NCBI GenBank assembly: GCA_964057225.1 | Contig: OZ059896.1 | Span: forward strand, 4,464,001 to 4,528,000 | Direction of reading: 5' to 3' | From: Auanema rhodensis | Taxonomy: Eukaryota; Nematoda; Chromadorea; Rhabditida; Rhabditidae | Length of the DNA stretch: 64,000 nucleotides | Part shown: positions 25,671 through 39,740 of the stretch, in pieces | Position numbering within the stretch: the first letter of the stretch is position 1 | How the letters are laid out: every line of letters begins with the position of its first letter | The notes under the pieces: generated by a model | The model's database searches: none | The model's input: the letters and a program-made list of their open reading frames with translations, nothing else | Told to the model about the DNA's origin: nothing | Made by a program: the position numbers and the translations under genes

Positions 25671-26380
25671 CACCAATATCAATAAAAATTTGTTTTTAGA
25701 CTAATATGGACATGGGGAATCTAATTTTGGAAACCGCATCTCTTTATTTTTTACGTGAAGCGAGTTACATACCAAGTGCACATCACGTGTACATTTAATT
25801 AGCATAAATTAAAGTTCACGTAAATTTCAAAGTCATGGTTACCATGCACCAATATCAATAAAAATTTGTTTTTAGACTAATATGGACATGGGGAATCTAA
25901 TTTTGAAAATCGCATCTCTTTATCTTTCACGTGAAGCGAGTTACATACCAAGTGCACATCACGTGTACATTTAATTAGCATAAATTAAAGTTCACGTAAA
26001 TTTCAAAGTCATGGTTACCATGAACCAATATCAATAAAAATTTGTTTTTAGACTAATATGGACATGGGGAATCTAATTTTGAAAACCGCATCTCTTTATC
26101 TTTCACGTGAAGCGAGTTACATATAAAGTGCACATCACGTGTACATTTAATTAGCATAAATTAAAGTTCACGTAAATTTCAAAGTCATGGTTACCATGCA
26201 CCAATATTAATAAAAATTTGTTTTTAGATTAATATGGACATGGGGAATCTAATTTTGGAAACCGCATCTCTTTATCTTTCACGTGAAGCGAGTTACATAC
26301 CAAGTGCACATCACGTGTACATTTAATTAGCATAAATTAAAGTTCACGTAAATTTCAAAGTCATGGTTACCATGAACCAA
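25671..26380 (+). repeat. 4-monomer (704-bp) internal duplication, copy 2
   Basis: Second copy of the four-unit set. The junction unit near 25,550-25,680 ends in GCACC, whereas the matching unit at 26,250-26,380 and at 20,450-20,580 ends in GAACC. This marks the crossover region in the second half of that monomer. Confidence 0.75.
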
Positions 26381-29300
26381 TATCAATAAAAATTTGTTTT
26401 TAGACTAATATGGACATGGGGAATCTAATTTTGAAAACCGCATCTCTTTATCTTTCACGTGAAGCGAGTTACATACCTAGTGCACATCACGTGTACATTT
26501 AATTAGCATAAATTAAAGTTCACGTAAATTTCAAAGTCATGGTTACCATGCACCAATATCAATAAAAATTTGTTTTTAAACTAATATGGACATGGGAAAT
26601 CTAATTTTGAAAACCGCATCTCTTTATCTTTCACGTGAAGCGAGTTACATACCTAGTGCACATCACGTGTACATTTAATTAGCATAAATTAAAGTTCACG
26701 TAAATTTCAAAGTCATGGTTACCATGAACCAATATCAATAAAAATTTGTTTTTAAACTAATATGGACATGGGGAATCTAATTTTGAAAACCGCATCTCTT
26801 TATCTTTCACGTGAAGCGAGTTACATACCTAGTGCACATCACGTGTACATTTAATTAGCATAAATTAAAGTTCACGTAAATTTCAAAGTCATGGTTACCA
26901 TGAACCAATATCAATAAAAATTTGTTTTTAAACTAATATGGACATGAGGAATCTAATTTTGAAAACCGCATCTCTTTATCTTTCACGTGAAGCGAGTTAC
27001 ATACCTAGTGCACATCACGTGTACATTTAATTAGCATAAATTAAAGTTCACGTAAATTTCAAAGTCATGGTTACCATGAACCAATATCAATAAAAATTTG
27101 TTTTTAGACTAATATGGACATGGGGAATCTAATTTTGAAAACCGCATCTCTTTATCTTTCACGTGAAGCGAGTTACATATAAAGTGCACATCACGTGTAC
27201 ATTTAATTAGCATAAATTAAAGTTCACGTAAATTTCAAAGTCATGGTTACCATGCACCAATATTAATAAAAATTTGTTTTTAGACTAATATGGACATGGG
27301 GAATCTAATTTTGAAAACCGCATCTCTTTATCTTTCACGTGAAGCGAGTTACATACCTAGTGCACATCACGTGTACATTTAATTAGCATAAATTAAAGTT
27401 CACGTAAATTTCAAAGTCATGGTTACCATGCACCAATATCAATAAAAATTTGTTTTTAGACTAATATGGACATGGGGAATCTAATTTTGGAAACCGCATC
27501 TCTTTATCTTTCACGTGAAGCGAGTTACATACCAAGTGCACATCACGTGTACATTTAATTAGCATAAATTAAAGTTCACGTAAATTTCAAAGTCATGGTT
27601 ACCATGAACCAATATCAATAAAAATTTGTTTTTAGACTAATATGGACATGGGGAATCTAATTTTGAAAACCGCATCTCTTTATCTTTCACGTGAAGCGAG
27701 TTACATACCTAGTGCACATCACGTGTACATTTAATTAGCATAAATTAAAGTTCACGTAAATTTCAAAGTCATGGTTACCATGCACCAATATCAATAAAAA
27801 TTTGTTTTTAAACTAATATGGACATGGGGAATCTAATTTTGAAAACCGCATCTCTTTATCTTTCACGTGAAGCGAGTTACATACCTAGTGCACATCACGT
27901 GTACATTTAATTAGCATAAATTAAAGTTCACGTAAATTTCAAAGTCATGGTTACCATGAACCAATATCAATAAAAATTTGTTTTTAAACTAATATGGACA
28001 TGGGGAATCTAATTTTGAAAACCGCATCTCTTTATCTTTCACGTGAAGCGAGTTACATACCTAGTGCACATCACGTGTACATTTAATTAGCATAAATTAA
28101 AGTTCACGTAAATTTCAAAGTCATGGTTACCATGAACCAATATCAATAAAAATTTGTTTTTAAACTAATATGGACATGGGGAATCTAATTTTGAAAACCG
28201 CATCTCTTTATCTTTCACGTGAAGCGAGTTACATACCTAGTGCACATCACGTGTACATTTAATTAGCATAAATTAAAGTTCACGTAAATTTCAAAGACAT
28301 GGTTACCATGAACCAATATCAATAAAAATTTGTTTTAAACTAATATGGACATGGGGAATCTAATTTTGAAAACCGCATCTCTTTATCTTTCACGTGAAGC
28401 GAGTTACATATAAAGTGCACATCACGTGTACATTTAATTAGCATAAATTAAAGTTCACGTAAATTTGAAAGTCATGGTTACCATGCACCAATATCAATAA
28501 AAATTTGTTTTTAAACTAATATGGACATGGGGAATCTAATTTTGAAAACCGTATCTCTTTATCTTTCACGTGAAGCGAGTTACATACCTAGTGCACATCA
28601 CGTGTACATTTAATTAGCATAAATTAAAGTTCACGTAAATTTCAAAGTCATGGTTACCATGAACCAATATCAATAAAAATTTGTTTTTAAACTAATATGG
28701 ACATGAGGAATCTAATTTTGAAAACCGCATCTCTTTATCTTTCACGTGAAGCGAGTTACATATAAAGTGCACATCACGTGTACATTTAATTAGCATAAAT
28801 TAAAGTTCACGTAAATTTCAAAGTCATGGTTACCATGCACCAATATTAATAAAAATTTGTTTTTAGATTAATATGGACATGGGGAATCTAATTTTGGAAA
28901 CCGCATCTCTTTATTTTTTACGTGAAGCGAGTTACATACCAAGTGCACATCACGTGTACATTTAATTAGCATAAATTAAAGTTCACGTAAATTTCAAAGT
29001 CATGGTTACCATGCACCAATATCAATAAAAATTTGTTTTTAGACTAATATGGACATGGGGAATCTAATTTTGAAAATCGCATCTCTTTATCTTTCACGTG
29101 AAGCGAGTTACATACCAAGTGCACATCACGTGTACATTTAATTAGCATAAATTAAAGTTCACGTAAATTTCAAAGTCATGGTTACCATGAACCAATATCA
29201 ATAAAAATTTGTTTTTAGACTAATATGGACATGGGGAATCTAATTTTGAAAACCGCATCTCTTTATCTTTCACGTGAAGCGAGTTACATATAAAGTGCAC

Positions 29301-30819
29301 ATCACGTGTACATTTAATTAGCATAAATTAAAGTTCACGTAAATTTCAAAGTCATGGTTACCATGCACCAATATTAATAAAAATTTGTTTTTAGATTAAT
29401 ATGGACATGGGGAATCTAATTTTGAAAACCGCATCTCTTTATCTTTCACGTGAAGCGAGTTACATACCAAGTGCACATCACGTGTACACTTAATTAGCAT
29501 AAATTAAAGTTCACGTAAATTTCAAAGTCATGGTTACCATGCACCAATATCAATAAAAATTTGTTTTTAGACTAATTTGAACATGGGGAATCTAATTTTG
29601 AAAACCGCATCTCTTTATCTTTCACGTGAAGCGAGTTACATACCAAGTGCACATCACGTGTACATTTAATTAGCATAAATTAAAGTTCACGTAAATTTCA
29701 AAGTCATGGTTACCATGAACCAATATCAATAAAAATTTGTTTTTAGACTAATATGGACATGGGGAATCTAATTTTGGAAACCGCATCTCTTTATTTTTCA
29801 CGTGAAGCGAGTTACATACCAAGTGCACATCACGTGTACATTTAATTAGCATAAATTAAAGTTCACGTAAATTTCAAAGTCATGGTTACCATGCACCAAT
29901 ATCAATAAAAATTTGTTTTTAGACTAATATGGACATGGGGAATCTAATTTTGAAAATCGCATCTCTTTATCTTTCACGTGAAGCGAGTTACATACCAAGT
30001 GCACATCACGTGTACATTTAATTAGCATAAATTAATGTTCACGTAAATTTCAAAGTCATGGTTACCATGAACCAATATCAATAAAAATTTGTTTTTAGAC
30101 TAATATGGACATGGGGAATCTAATTTTGAAAACCGCATCTCTTTATCTTTCACGTGAAGCGAGTTACATATAAAGTGCACATCACGTGTACATTTAATTA
30201 GCATAAATTAAAGTTCACGTAAATTTCAAAGTCATGGTTACCATGCACCAATATTAATAAAAATTTGTTTTTAGATTAATATGGACATGGGGAATCTAAT
30301 TTTGAAAACCGCATCTCTTTATCTTTCACGTGAAGCGAGTTACATACCAAGTGCACATCACGTGTACACTTAATTAGCATAAATTAAAGTTCACGTAAAT
30401 TTCAAAGTCATGGTTACCATGCACCAATATCAATAAAAATTGGTTTTTAGACTAATATGGACATGGGGAATCTAATTTTGAAAACCGCATCTCTTTATCT
30501 TTCACGTGAAGCGAGTTACATACCAAGTGCACATCACGTGTACACTTAATTAGCATAAATTAAAGTTCACGTAAATTTCAAAGTCATGGTTACCATGCAC
30601 CAATATCAATAAAAATTTGTTTTTAGATTAATATGGACATGGGGAATCTAATTTTGAAAACCGCATCTCTTTATCTTTCACGTGAAGCGAGTTACATACC
30701 GAGTGCACATCACGTGTACATTTAATTAGCATAAATTAAAGTTCACGTAAATTTCAAAGTCATGGTTACCATGAACCAATATCAATAAAAATTTGTTTTT
30801 AGACTAATATGGACATGGG

Positions 30820-33800
30820 GAATCTAATTTTGGAAACCGCATCTCTTTATTTTTCACGTGAAGCGAGTTACATACCAAGTGCACATCACGTGTACATTTA
30901 ATTAGCATAAATTAAAGTTCACGTAAATTTCAAAGTCATGGTTACCATGCACCAATATCAATAAAAATTTGTTTTTAGACTAATATGGACATGGGGAATC
31001 TAATTTTGAAAATCGCATCTCTTTATCTTTCACGTGAAGCGAGTTACATACCAAGTGCACATCACGTGTACATTTAATTAGCATAAATTAAAGTTCACGT
31101 AAATTTCAAAGTCATGGTTACCATGCACCAATATCAATAAAAATTCGTTTTTAGACTAATTTGGACATGGGGAATCTAATTTTGAAAACCGCATCTCTTT
31201 ATCTTTCACGTGAAGCGAGTTACATACCGAGTGCACATCACGTGTACATTTAATTAGCATAAATTAAAGTTCACGTAAATTTCAAAGTCATGGTTACCAT
31301 GCACCAATATTAATAAAAATTTGTTTTTAGATTAATATGGACATGGGGAATCTAATTTTGAAAACCGCATCTCTTTATCTTTCACGTGAAGCGAGTTACA
31401 TACCAAGTGCACATCACGTGTACATTTAATTAGCATAAATTAAAGTTCACGTAAATTTCAAAGTCATGGTTACCATGCACCAATATCAATAAAAATTCGT
31501 TTTTAGACTAATTTGGACATGGGGAATCTAATTTTGAAAAAAGCATCTCTTTATCTTTCACGTGAAGCGAGTTACATACCGAGTGCACATCACGTGTACA
31601 TTTAATTAGCATAAATTAAAGTTCACGTAAATTTCAAAGTCATGGTTACCATGAACCAATATCAATAAAAATTTGTTTTTAGACTAATATGGACATGGGG
31701 AATCTAATTTTGGAAACCGCATCTCTTTATTTTTCACGTGAAGCGAGTTACATACCAAGTGCACATCACGTGTACATTTAATTAGCATAAATTAAAGTTC
31801 ACGTAAATTTCAAAGTCATGGTTACCATGCACCAATATCAATAAAAATTTGTTTTTAGACTAATATGGACATGGGGAATCTAATTTTGAAAATCGCATCT
31901 CTTTATCTTTCACGTGAAGCGAGTTACATACCAAGTGCACATCACGTGTACATTTAATTAGCATAAATTAAAGTTCACGTAAATTTCAAAGTCATGGTTA
32001 CCATGAACCAATATCAATAAAAATTTGTTTTTAGACTAATATGGACATGGGGAATCTAATTTTGAAAATCGCATCTCTTTATCTTTCACGTGAAGCGAGT
32101 TACATATAAAGTGCACATCACGTGTACATTTAATTAGCATAAATTAAAGTTCACGTAAATTTCAAAGTCATGGTTACCATGCACCAATATTAATAAAAAT
32201 TTGTTTTTAGATTAATATGGACATGGGGAATCTAATTTTGAAGACCGCATCTCTTTATCTTTCACGTGAAGCGAGTTACATACCAAGTGCACATCACGTG
32301 TACACTTAATTAGCATAAATTAAAGTTCACGTAAATTTCAAAGTCATGGTTACCATGCACCAATATCAATAAAAATTGGTTTTTAGACTAATATGGACAT
32401 GGGGAATCTAATTTTGAAAACCGCATCTCTTTATCTTTCACGTGAAGCGAGTTACATACAAAGTGCACATCACGTGTACATTTAATTAGCATAAATTAAA
32501 GTTCACGTAAATTTCAAAGTCATGGTTACCATGCACCAATATCAATAAAAATTCGTTTTTAGACTAATTTGGACATGGGGAATCTAATTTTGAAAACCGC
32601 ATCTCTTTATCTTTCACGTGAAGCGAGTTACATACCGAGTGCACATCACGTGTACATTTAATTAGCATAAATTAAAGTTCACGTAAATTTCAAAGTCATG
32701 GTTACCATGAACCAATATCAATAAAAATTTGTTTTTAGACTAATATGGACATGGGGAATCTAATTTTGGAAACCGCATCTCTTTATTTTTCACGTGAAGC
32801 GAGTTACATACCAAGTGCACATCACGTGTACATTTAATTAGCATAAATTAAAGTTCACGTAAATTTCAAAGTCATGGTTACCATGCACCAATATTAATAA
32901 AAATTTGTTTTTAGATTAATATGGACATGGGGAATCTAATTTTGAAAACCGCATCTCTTTATCTTTCACGTGAAGCGAGTTACATACCAAGTGCACATCA
33001 CGTGTACATTTAATTAGCATAAATTAAAGTTCACGTAAATTTCAAAGTCATGGTTACCATGCACCAATATCAATAAAAATTCGTTTTTAGACTAATTTGG
33101 ACATGGGGAATCTAATTTTGAAAACCGCATCTCTTTATCTTTCACGTGAAGCGAGTTACATACCGAGTGCACATCACGTGTACATTTAATTAGCATAAAT
33201 TAAAGTTCACGTAAATTTCAAAGTCATGGTTACCATGAACCAATATCAATAAAAATTTGTTTTTAGACTAATATGGACATGGGGAATCTAATTTTGAAAA
33301 CCGCATCTCTTTATCTTTCACGTGAAGCGAGTTACATACCGAGTGCACATCACGTGTACATTTAATTAGCATAAATTAAAGTTCACGTAAATTTCAAAGT
33401 CATGGTTACCATGAACCAATATCAATAAAAATTTGTTTTTAGACTAATATGGACATGGGGAATCTAATTTTGAAAACCGCATCTCTTTATTTTTCACGTG
33501 AAGCGAGTTACATACCAAGTGCACATCAAGTGTACATTTAATTAGCATAAATTAAAGTTCACGTAAATTTCAAAGTCATGGTTACCATGCACCAATATCA
33601 ATAAAAATTTGTTTTTAGACTAATATGGACATGGGGAATCTAATTTTGAAAATCGCATCTCTTTATCGTTCACGTGAAGCGAGTTACATACCAAGTGCAC
33701 ATCACTTGTACATTTAATTAGCATAAATTAAAGTTCACGTAAATTTCAAAGTCATGGTTACCATGCACCAATATCAATAAAAATTCGTTTTTAGACTAAT

Positions 33801-33820
33801 TTGGACATGGGGAATCTAAT
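30820..33820 (+). repeat. 17-monomer (2,992-bp) tandem duplication, copy 1
   Basis: Rare markers recur at exactly 2,992 bp: AAAAAAGCATC (31,541 and 34,533 for the AAGC), AAGACCGC (32,241 and 35,233), ACATCAAGTG (about 33,527 and 36,519) and TATCGTTCACG (33,668 and 36,660 for the G). Copy 1 passes into copy 2 inside a hybrid monomer between 33,802 and 33,842. Confidence 0.85.
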
Positions 33821-36757
33821 TTTGCAAACCGCATCTCTTTATTTTTCACGTGAAGCGAGTTACATACCAAGTGCACATCACGTGTACATTTAATTAGCAT
33901 AAATTAAAGTTCACGTAAATTTCAAAGTCATGGTTACCATGCACCAATATCAATAAAAATTTGTTTTTAGACTAATATGGACATGGGGAATCTAATTTTG
34001 AAAATCGCATCTCTTTATCTTTCACGTGAAGCGAGTTACATACCAAGTGCACATCACGTGTACATTTAATTAGCATAAATTAAAGTTCACGTAAATTTCA
34101 AAGTCATGGTTACCATGCACCAATATCAATAAAAATTCGTTTTTAGACTAATTTGGACATGGGGAATCTAATTTTGAAAACCGCATCTCTTTATCTTTCA
34201 CGTGAAGCGAGTTACATACCGAGTGCACATCACGTGTACATTTAATTAGCATAAATTAAAGTTCACGTAAATTTCAAAGTCATGGTTACCATGCACCAAT
34301 ATTAATAAAAATTTGTTTTTAGATTAATATGGACATGGGGAATCTAATTTTGAAAACCGCATCTCTTTATCTTTCACGTGAAGCGAGTTACATACCAAGT
34401 GCACATCACGTGTACATTTAATTAGCATAAATTAAAGTTCACGTAAATTTCAAAGTCATGGTTACCATGCACCAATATCAATAAAAATTCGTTTTTAGAC
34501 TAATTTGGACATGGGGAATCTAATTTTGAAAAAAGCATCTCTTTATCTTTCACGTGAAGCGAGTTACATACCGAGTGCACATCACGTGTACATTTAATTA
34601 GCATAAATTAAAGTTCACGTAAATTTCAAAGTCATGGTTACCATGAACCAATATCAATAAAAATTTGTTTTTAGACTAATATGGACATGGGGAATCTAAT
34701 TTTGGAAACCGCATCTCTTTATTTTTCACGTGAAGCGAGTTACATACCAAGTGCACATCACGTGTACATTTAATTAGCATAAATTAAAGTTCACGTAAAT
34801 TTCAAAGTCATGGTTACCATGCACCAATATCAATAAAAATTTGTTTTTAGACTAATATGGACATGGGGAATCTAATTTTGAAAATCGCATCTCTTTATCT
34901 TTCACGTGAAGCGAGTTACATACCAAGTGCACATCACGTGTACATTTAATTAGCATAAATTAAAGTTCACGTAAATTTCAAAGTCATGGTTACCATGAAC
35001 CAATATCAATAAAAATTTGTTTTTAGACTAATATGGACATGGGGAATCTAATTTTGAAAATCGCATCTCTTTATCTTTCACGTGAAGCGAGTTACATATA
35101 AAGTGCACATCACGTGTACATTTAATTAGCATAAATTAAAGTTCACGTAAATTTCAAAGTCATGGTTACCATGCACCAATATTAATAAAAATTTGTTTTT
35201 AGATTAATATGGACATGGGGAATCTAATTTTGAAGACCGCATCTCTTTATCTTTCACGTGAAGCGAGTTACATACCAAGTGCACATCACGTGTACACTTA
35301 ATTAGCATAAATTAAAGTTCACGTAAATTTCAAAGTCATGGTTACCATGCACCAATATCAATAAAAATTGGTTTTTAGACTAATATGGACATGGGGAATC
35401 TAATTTTGAAAACCGCATCTCTTTATCTTTCACGTGAAGCGAGTTACATACAAAGTGCACATCACGTGTACATTTAATTAGCATAAATTAAAGTTCACGT
35501 AAATTTCAAAGTCATGGTTACCATGCACCAATATCAATAAAAATTCGTTTTTAGACTAATTTGGACATGGGGAATCTAATTTTGAAAACCGCATCTCTTT
35601 ATCTTTCACGTGAAGCGAGTTACATACCGAGTGCACATCACGTGTACATTTAATTAGCATAAATTAAAGTTCACGTAAATTTCAAAGTCATGGTTACCAT
35701 GAACCAATATCAATAAAAATTTGTTTTTAGACTAATATGGACATGGGGAATCTAATTTTGGAAACCGCATCTCTTTATTTTTCACGTGAAGCGAGTTACA
35801 TACCAAGTGCACATCACGTGTACATTTAATTAGCATAAATTAAAGTTCACGTAAATTTCAAAGTCATGGTTACCATGCACCAATATTAATAAAAATTTGT
35901 TTTTAGATTAATATGGACATGGGGAATCTAATTTTGAAAACCGCATCTCTTTATCTTTCACGTGAAGCGAGTTACATACCAAGTGCACATCACGTGTACA
36001 TTTAATTAGCATAAATTAAAGTTCACGTAAATTTCAAAGTCATGGTTACCATGCACCAATATCAATAAAAATTCGTTTTTAGACTAATTTGGACATGGGG
36101 AATCTAATTTTGAAAACCGCATCTCTTTATCTTTCACGTGAAGCGAGTTACATACCGAGTGCACATCACGTGTACATTTAATTAGCATAAATTAAAGTTC
36201 ACGTAAATTTCAAAGTCATGGTTACCATGAACCAATATCAATAAAAATTTGTTTTTAGACTAATATGGACATGGGGAATCTAATTTTGAAAACCGCATCT
36301 CTTTATCTTTCACGTGAAGCGAGTTACATACCGAGTGCACATCACGTGTACATTTAATTAGCATAAATTAAAGTTCACGTAAATTTCAAAGTCATGGTTA
36401 CCATGAACCAATATCAATAAAAATTTGTTTTTAGACTAATATGGACATGGGGAATCTAATTTTGAAAACCGCATCTCTTTATTTTTCACGTGAAGCGAGT
36501 TACATACCAAGTGCACATCAAGTGTACATTTAATTAGCATAAATTAAAGTTCACGTAAATTTCAAAGTCATGGTTACCATGCACCAATATCAATAAAAAT
36601 TTGTTTTTAGACTAATATGGACATGGGGAATCTAATTTTGAAAATCGCATCTCTTTATCGTTCACGTGAAGCGAGTTACATACCAAGTGCACATCACTTG
36701 TACATTTAATTAGCATAAATTAAAGTTCACGTAAATTTCAAAGTCATGGTTACCATG
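33821..36757 (+). repeat. 17-monomer (2,992-bp) tandem duplication, copy 2
   Basis: It abuts copy 1 and keeps its marker order. It begins in a hybrid unit that starts like an AATTCG/ATTTGG monomer, then continues as a TATTTTTCACG/CCAAG monomer and carries a private C in TTTGCAAACC near 33,825. Agreement with copy 1 ends at 36,758 (GAACC here, GCACC at 33,766). Confidence 0.8.
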
Positions 36758-39740
36758 AACCAATATCAATAAAAATTTGTTTTTAGACTAATTTGGACAT
36801 GGGGAATCTAATTTTGAAAACCGCATCTCTTTATCTTTCACGTGAAGCGAGTTACATACCAAGTGCACATCACGTGTACACTTAATTAGCATAAATTAAA
36901 GTTCACGTAAATTTCAAAGTCATGGTTACCATGCACCAATATCAATAAAAATTTGTTTTTAGACTAATTTGGACATGGGGAATCTAATTTTGAAAACCGC
37001 ATCTCTTTATCTTTCACGTGAAGCGAGTTACATACCAAGTGCACATCACGTGTACATTTAATTAGCATAAATTAAAGTTCACGTAAATTTCAAAGTCATG
37101 GTTACCATGAACCAATATCAATAAAAATTTGTTTTTAGACTAATATGGACATGGGGAATCTAATTTTGGAAACCGCATCTCTTTATTTTTCACGTGAAGC
37201 GAGTTACATACCAAGTGCACATCACGTGTACATTTAATTAGCATAAATTAAAGTTCACGTAAATTTCAAAGTCATGGTTACCATGCACCAATATCAATAA
37301 AAATTTGTTTTTAGACTAATATGGACATGGGGAATCTAATTTTGAAAATCGCATCTCTTTATCTTTCACGTGAAGCGAGTTACATACCAAGTGCACATCA
37401 CGTGTACATTTAATTAGCATAAATTAAAGTTCACGTAAATTTCAAAGTCATGGTTACCATGAACCAATATCAATAAAAATTTGTTTTTAGACTAATATGG
37501 ACATGGGGAATCTAATTTTGAAAACCGCATCTCTTTATCTTTCACGTGAAGCGAGTTACATATAAAGTGCACATCACGTGTACATTTAATTAGCATAAAT
37601 TAAAGTTCACGTAAATTTCAAAGTCATGGTTACCATGCACCAATATTAATAAAAATTTGTTTTTAGATTAATATGGACATGGGGAATTTAATTTTGAAAA
37701 CCGCATCTCTTTATCTTTCACGTGAAGCGAGTTACATACCAAGTGCACATCACGTGTACACTTAATTAGCATAAATTAAAGTTCACGTAAATTTCAAAGT
37801 CATGGTTACCATGCACCAATATCAATAAAAATTGGTTTTTAGACTAATATGGACATGGGGAATCTAATTTTGAAAACCGCATCTCTTTATCTTTCACGTG
37901 AAGCGAGTTACATACCAAGTGCACATCACGTGTACATTTAATTAGCATAAATTAAAGTTCACGTAAATTTCAAAGTCATGGTTACCATGCACCAATATCA
38001 ATAAAAATTCGTTTTTAGACTAATTTGGACATGGGGAATCTAATTTTGAAAACCGCATCTCTTTATCTCTCACGTGAAGCGAGTTACATACCAAGTGCAC
38101 ATCACGTGTACATTTAATTAGCATAAATTAAAGTTCACGTAAATTTCAAAGTCATGGTTACCATGAACCAATATCAATAAAAATTTGTTTTTAAACTAAT
38201 ATGGACATGGGGAATCTAATTTTGAAAACCGCATCTTTTTATCTTTCACGTGAAGCGAGTTACATACCTAGTGCACATCACGTGTACATTTAATTAGCAT
38301 AAATTAAAGTTCACGTAAATTTCAAAGTCATGGTTACCATGCACCAATATCAATAAAAATTTGTTTTTAAACTAATATGGACATGGGGAATCTAATTTTG
38401 AAAACCGCATCTCTTTATCTTTCACGTGAAGCGAGTTACATACCTAGTGCACATCACGTGTACATTTAATTAGCATAAATTAAAGTTCACGTAAATTTCA
38501 AAGTCATGGTTACCATGAACCAATATCAATAAAAATTTGTTTTTAAACTAATATGGACATGGGGAATCTAATTTTGAAAACCGCATCTCTTTATCTTTCA
38601 CGTGAAGCGAGTTACATACCTAGTGCACATCACGTGTACATTTAATTAGCATAAATTAAAGTTCACGTAAATTTCAAAGACATGGTTACCATGAACCAAT
38701 ATCAATAAAAATTTGTTTTAAACTAATATGGACATGGGGAATCTAATTTTGAAAACCGCATCTCTTTATCTTTCACGTGAAGCGAGTTACATACCAAGTG
38801 CACATCACGTGTACACTTAATTAGCATAAATTAAAGTTCACGTAAATTTCAAAGTCATGGTTACCATGCACCAATATCAATAAAAATTGGTTTTTAGACT
38901 AATATGGACATGGGGAATCTAATTTTGAAAACCGCATCTCTTTATCTTTCACGTGAAGCGAGTTACATACCAAGTGCACATCACGTGTACATTTAATTAG
39001 CATAAATTAAAGTTCACGTAAATTTCAAAGTCATGGTTACCATGCACCAATATCAATAAAAATTCGTTTTTAGACTAATTTGGACATGGGGAATCTAATT
39101 TTGAAAACCGCATCTCTTTATCTTTCACGTGAAGCGAGTTACATACCGAGTGCACATCACGTGTACATTTAATTAGCATAAATTAAAGTTCACGTAAATT
39201 TCAAAGTCATGGTTACCATGAACCAATATCAATAAAAATTTGTTTTTAGACTAATATGGACATGGGGAATCTAATTTTGGAAACCGCATCTCTTTATTTT
39301 TCACGTGAAGCGAGTTACATACCAAGTGCACATCACGTGTACATTTAATTAGCATAAATTAAAGTTCACGTAAATTTCAAAGTCATGGTTACCATGCACC
39401 AATATCAATAAAAATTGGTTTTTAGACTAATATGGACATGGGGAATCTAATTTTGAAAATCGCATCTCTTTATCGTTCACGTGAAGCGAGTTACATACCA
39501 AGTGCACATCACTTGTACATTTAATTAGCATAAATTAAAGTTCACGTAAATTTCAAAGTCATGGTTACCATGAACCAATATCAATAAAAATTTGTTTTTA
39601 GACTAATTTGGACATGGGGAATCTAATTTTGAAAACCGCATCTCTTTATCTTTCACGTGAAGCGAGTTACATACCAAGTGCACATCACGTGTACACTTAA
39701 TTAGCATAAATTAAAGTTCACGTAAATTTCAAAGTCATGG
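36530..39740 (+). repeat. 18-monomer (3,167-bp) tandem duplication, copy 1
   Basis: Markers at +3,167 bp (18 x 176 minus one deletion) are TATCGTTCACG 36,660/39,827, GAATTTAATT 37,684/40,851, TATCTCTCACG about 38,068/41,235, CATCTTTTTATC near 38,232/41,399 and AAAGACATGG 38,676/41,843. The internal unit near 39,410-39,480 joins an AATTGG start to a GAAAATCG/TATCGTTC body, another hybrid. The block includes a zone-3 island. Confidence 0.85.
38190..38725 (+). repeat. Zone-3-type island of about three monomers inside zone 4
   Basis: Three consecutive units carry GTTTTTAAAC and CCTAG, then AAAGACATGG at 38,676 and the shortened GTTTTAAAC at 38,715. This is the same marker order as near 27,800-28,340, 59 units upstream. 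Left and right neighbours are ordinary zone-4 units. The right edge is a hybrid: TTAAAC start, then CCAAG and CACTT. It looks like an in-register copy of zone-3 DNA, and one private change, CATCTTTTTATC, marks it. Confidence 0.8.

Larger units (their letters stand above)
21160..26966 (+). repeat. 29-monomer duplication, copy 2, enlarged by 4 monomers
   Basis: This copy abuts copy 1. It follows copy 1 at +5,102 until an internal gain of four units, after which the offset is 5,806: CATGGGAAATC lies at 20,785 and 26,591, and GACATGAGG near 21,141 and 26,947. It differs from copy 1 at some sites, for example TTTTGAAAC near 23,757 against GTTTTTAAAC near 18,655. So it is not simply the same sequence assembled twice. 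Confidence 0.85.
16896..29400 (+). repeat. Array zone 3: TTAAAC / CCTAG monomer types
   Basis: Units here commonly read GTTTTTAAAC in place of GTTTTTAGAC and ATACCTAGTG in place of ATACCAAGTG. GGAAACC with TATTTTTTACG, GAATGTAATT and ACCGTATC units also occur. Five of the seven GTTTTAAAC one-base deletions lie here. CCTAG first appears near 17,680 and is last seen in this zone near 28,580. Most of the zone is built from the 29-monomer duplication described separately. Confidence 0.75.

Noticed and set aside
16060-26966. Assembly artefact producing duplicate copies
   Set aside because: The copies differ by whole-unit gains and single-base changes (TTTTGAAAC against GTTTTTAAAC near 23,757/18,655), so at least this pair is not the same reads placed twice. 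Read-level checks would still be decisive.
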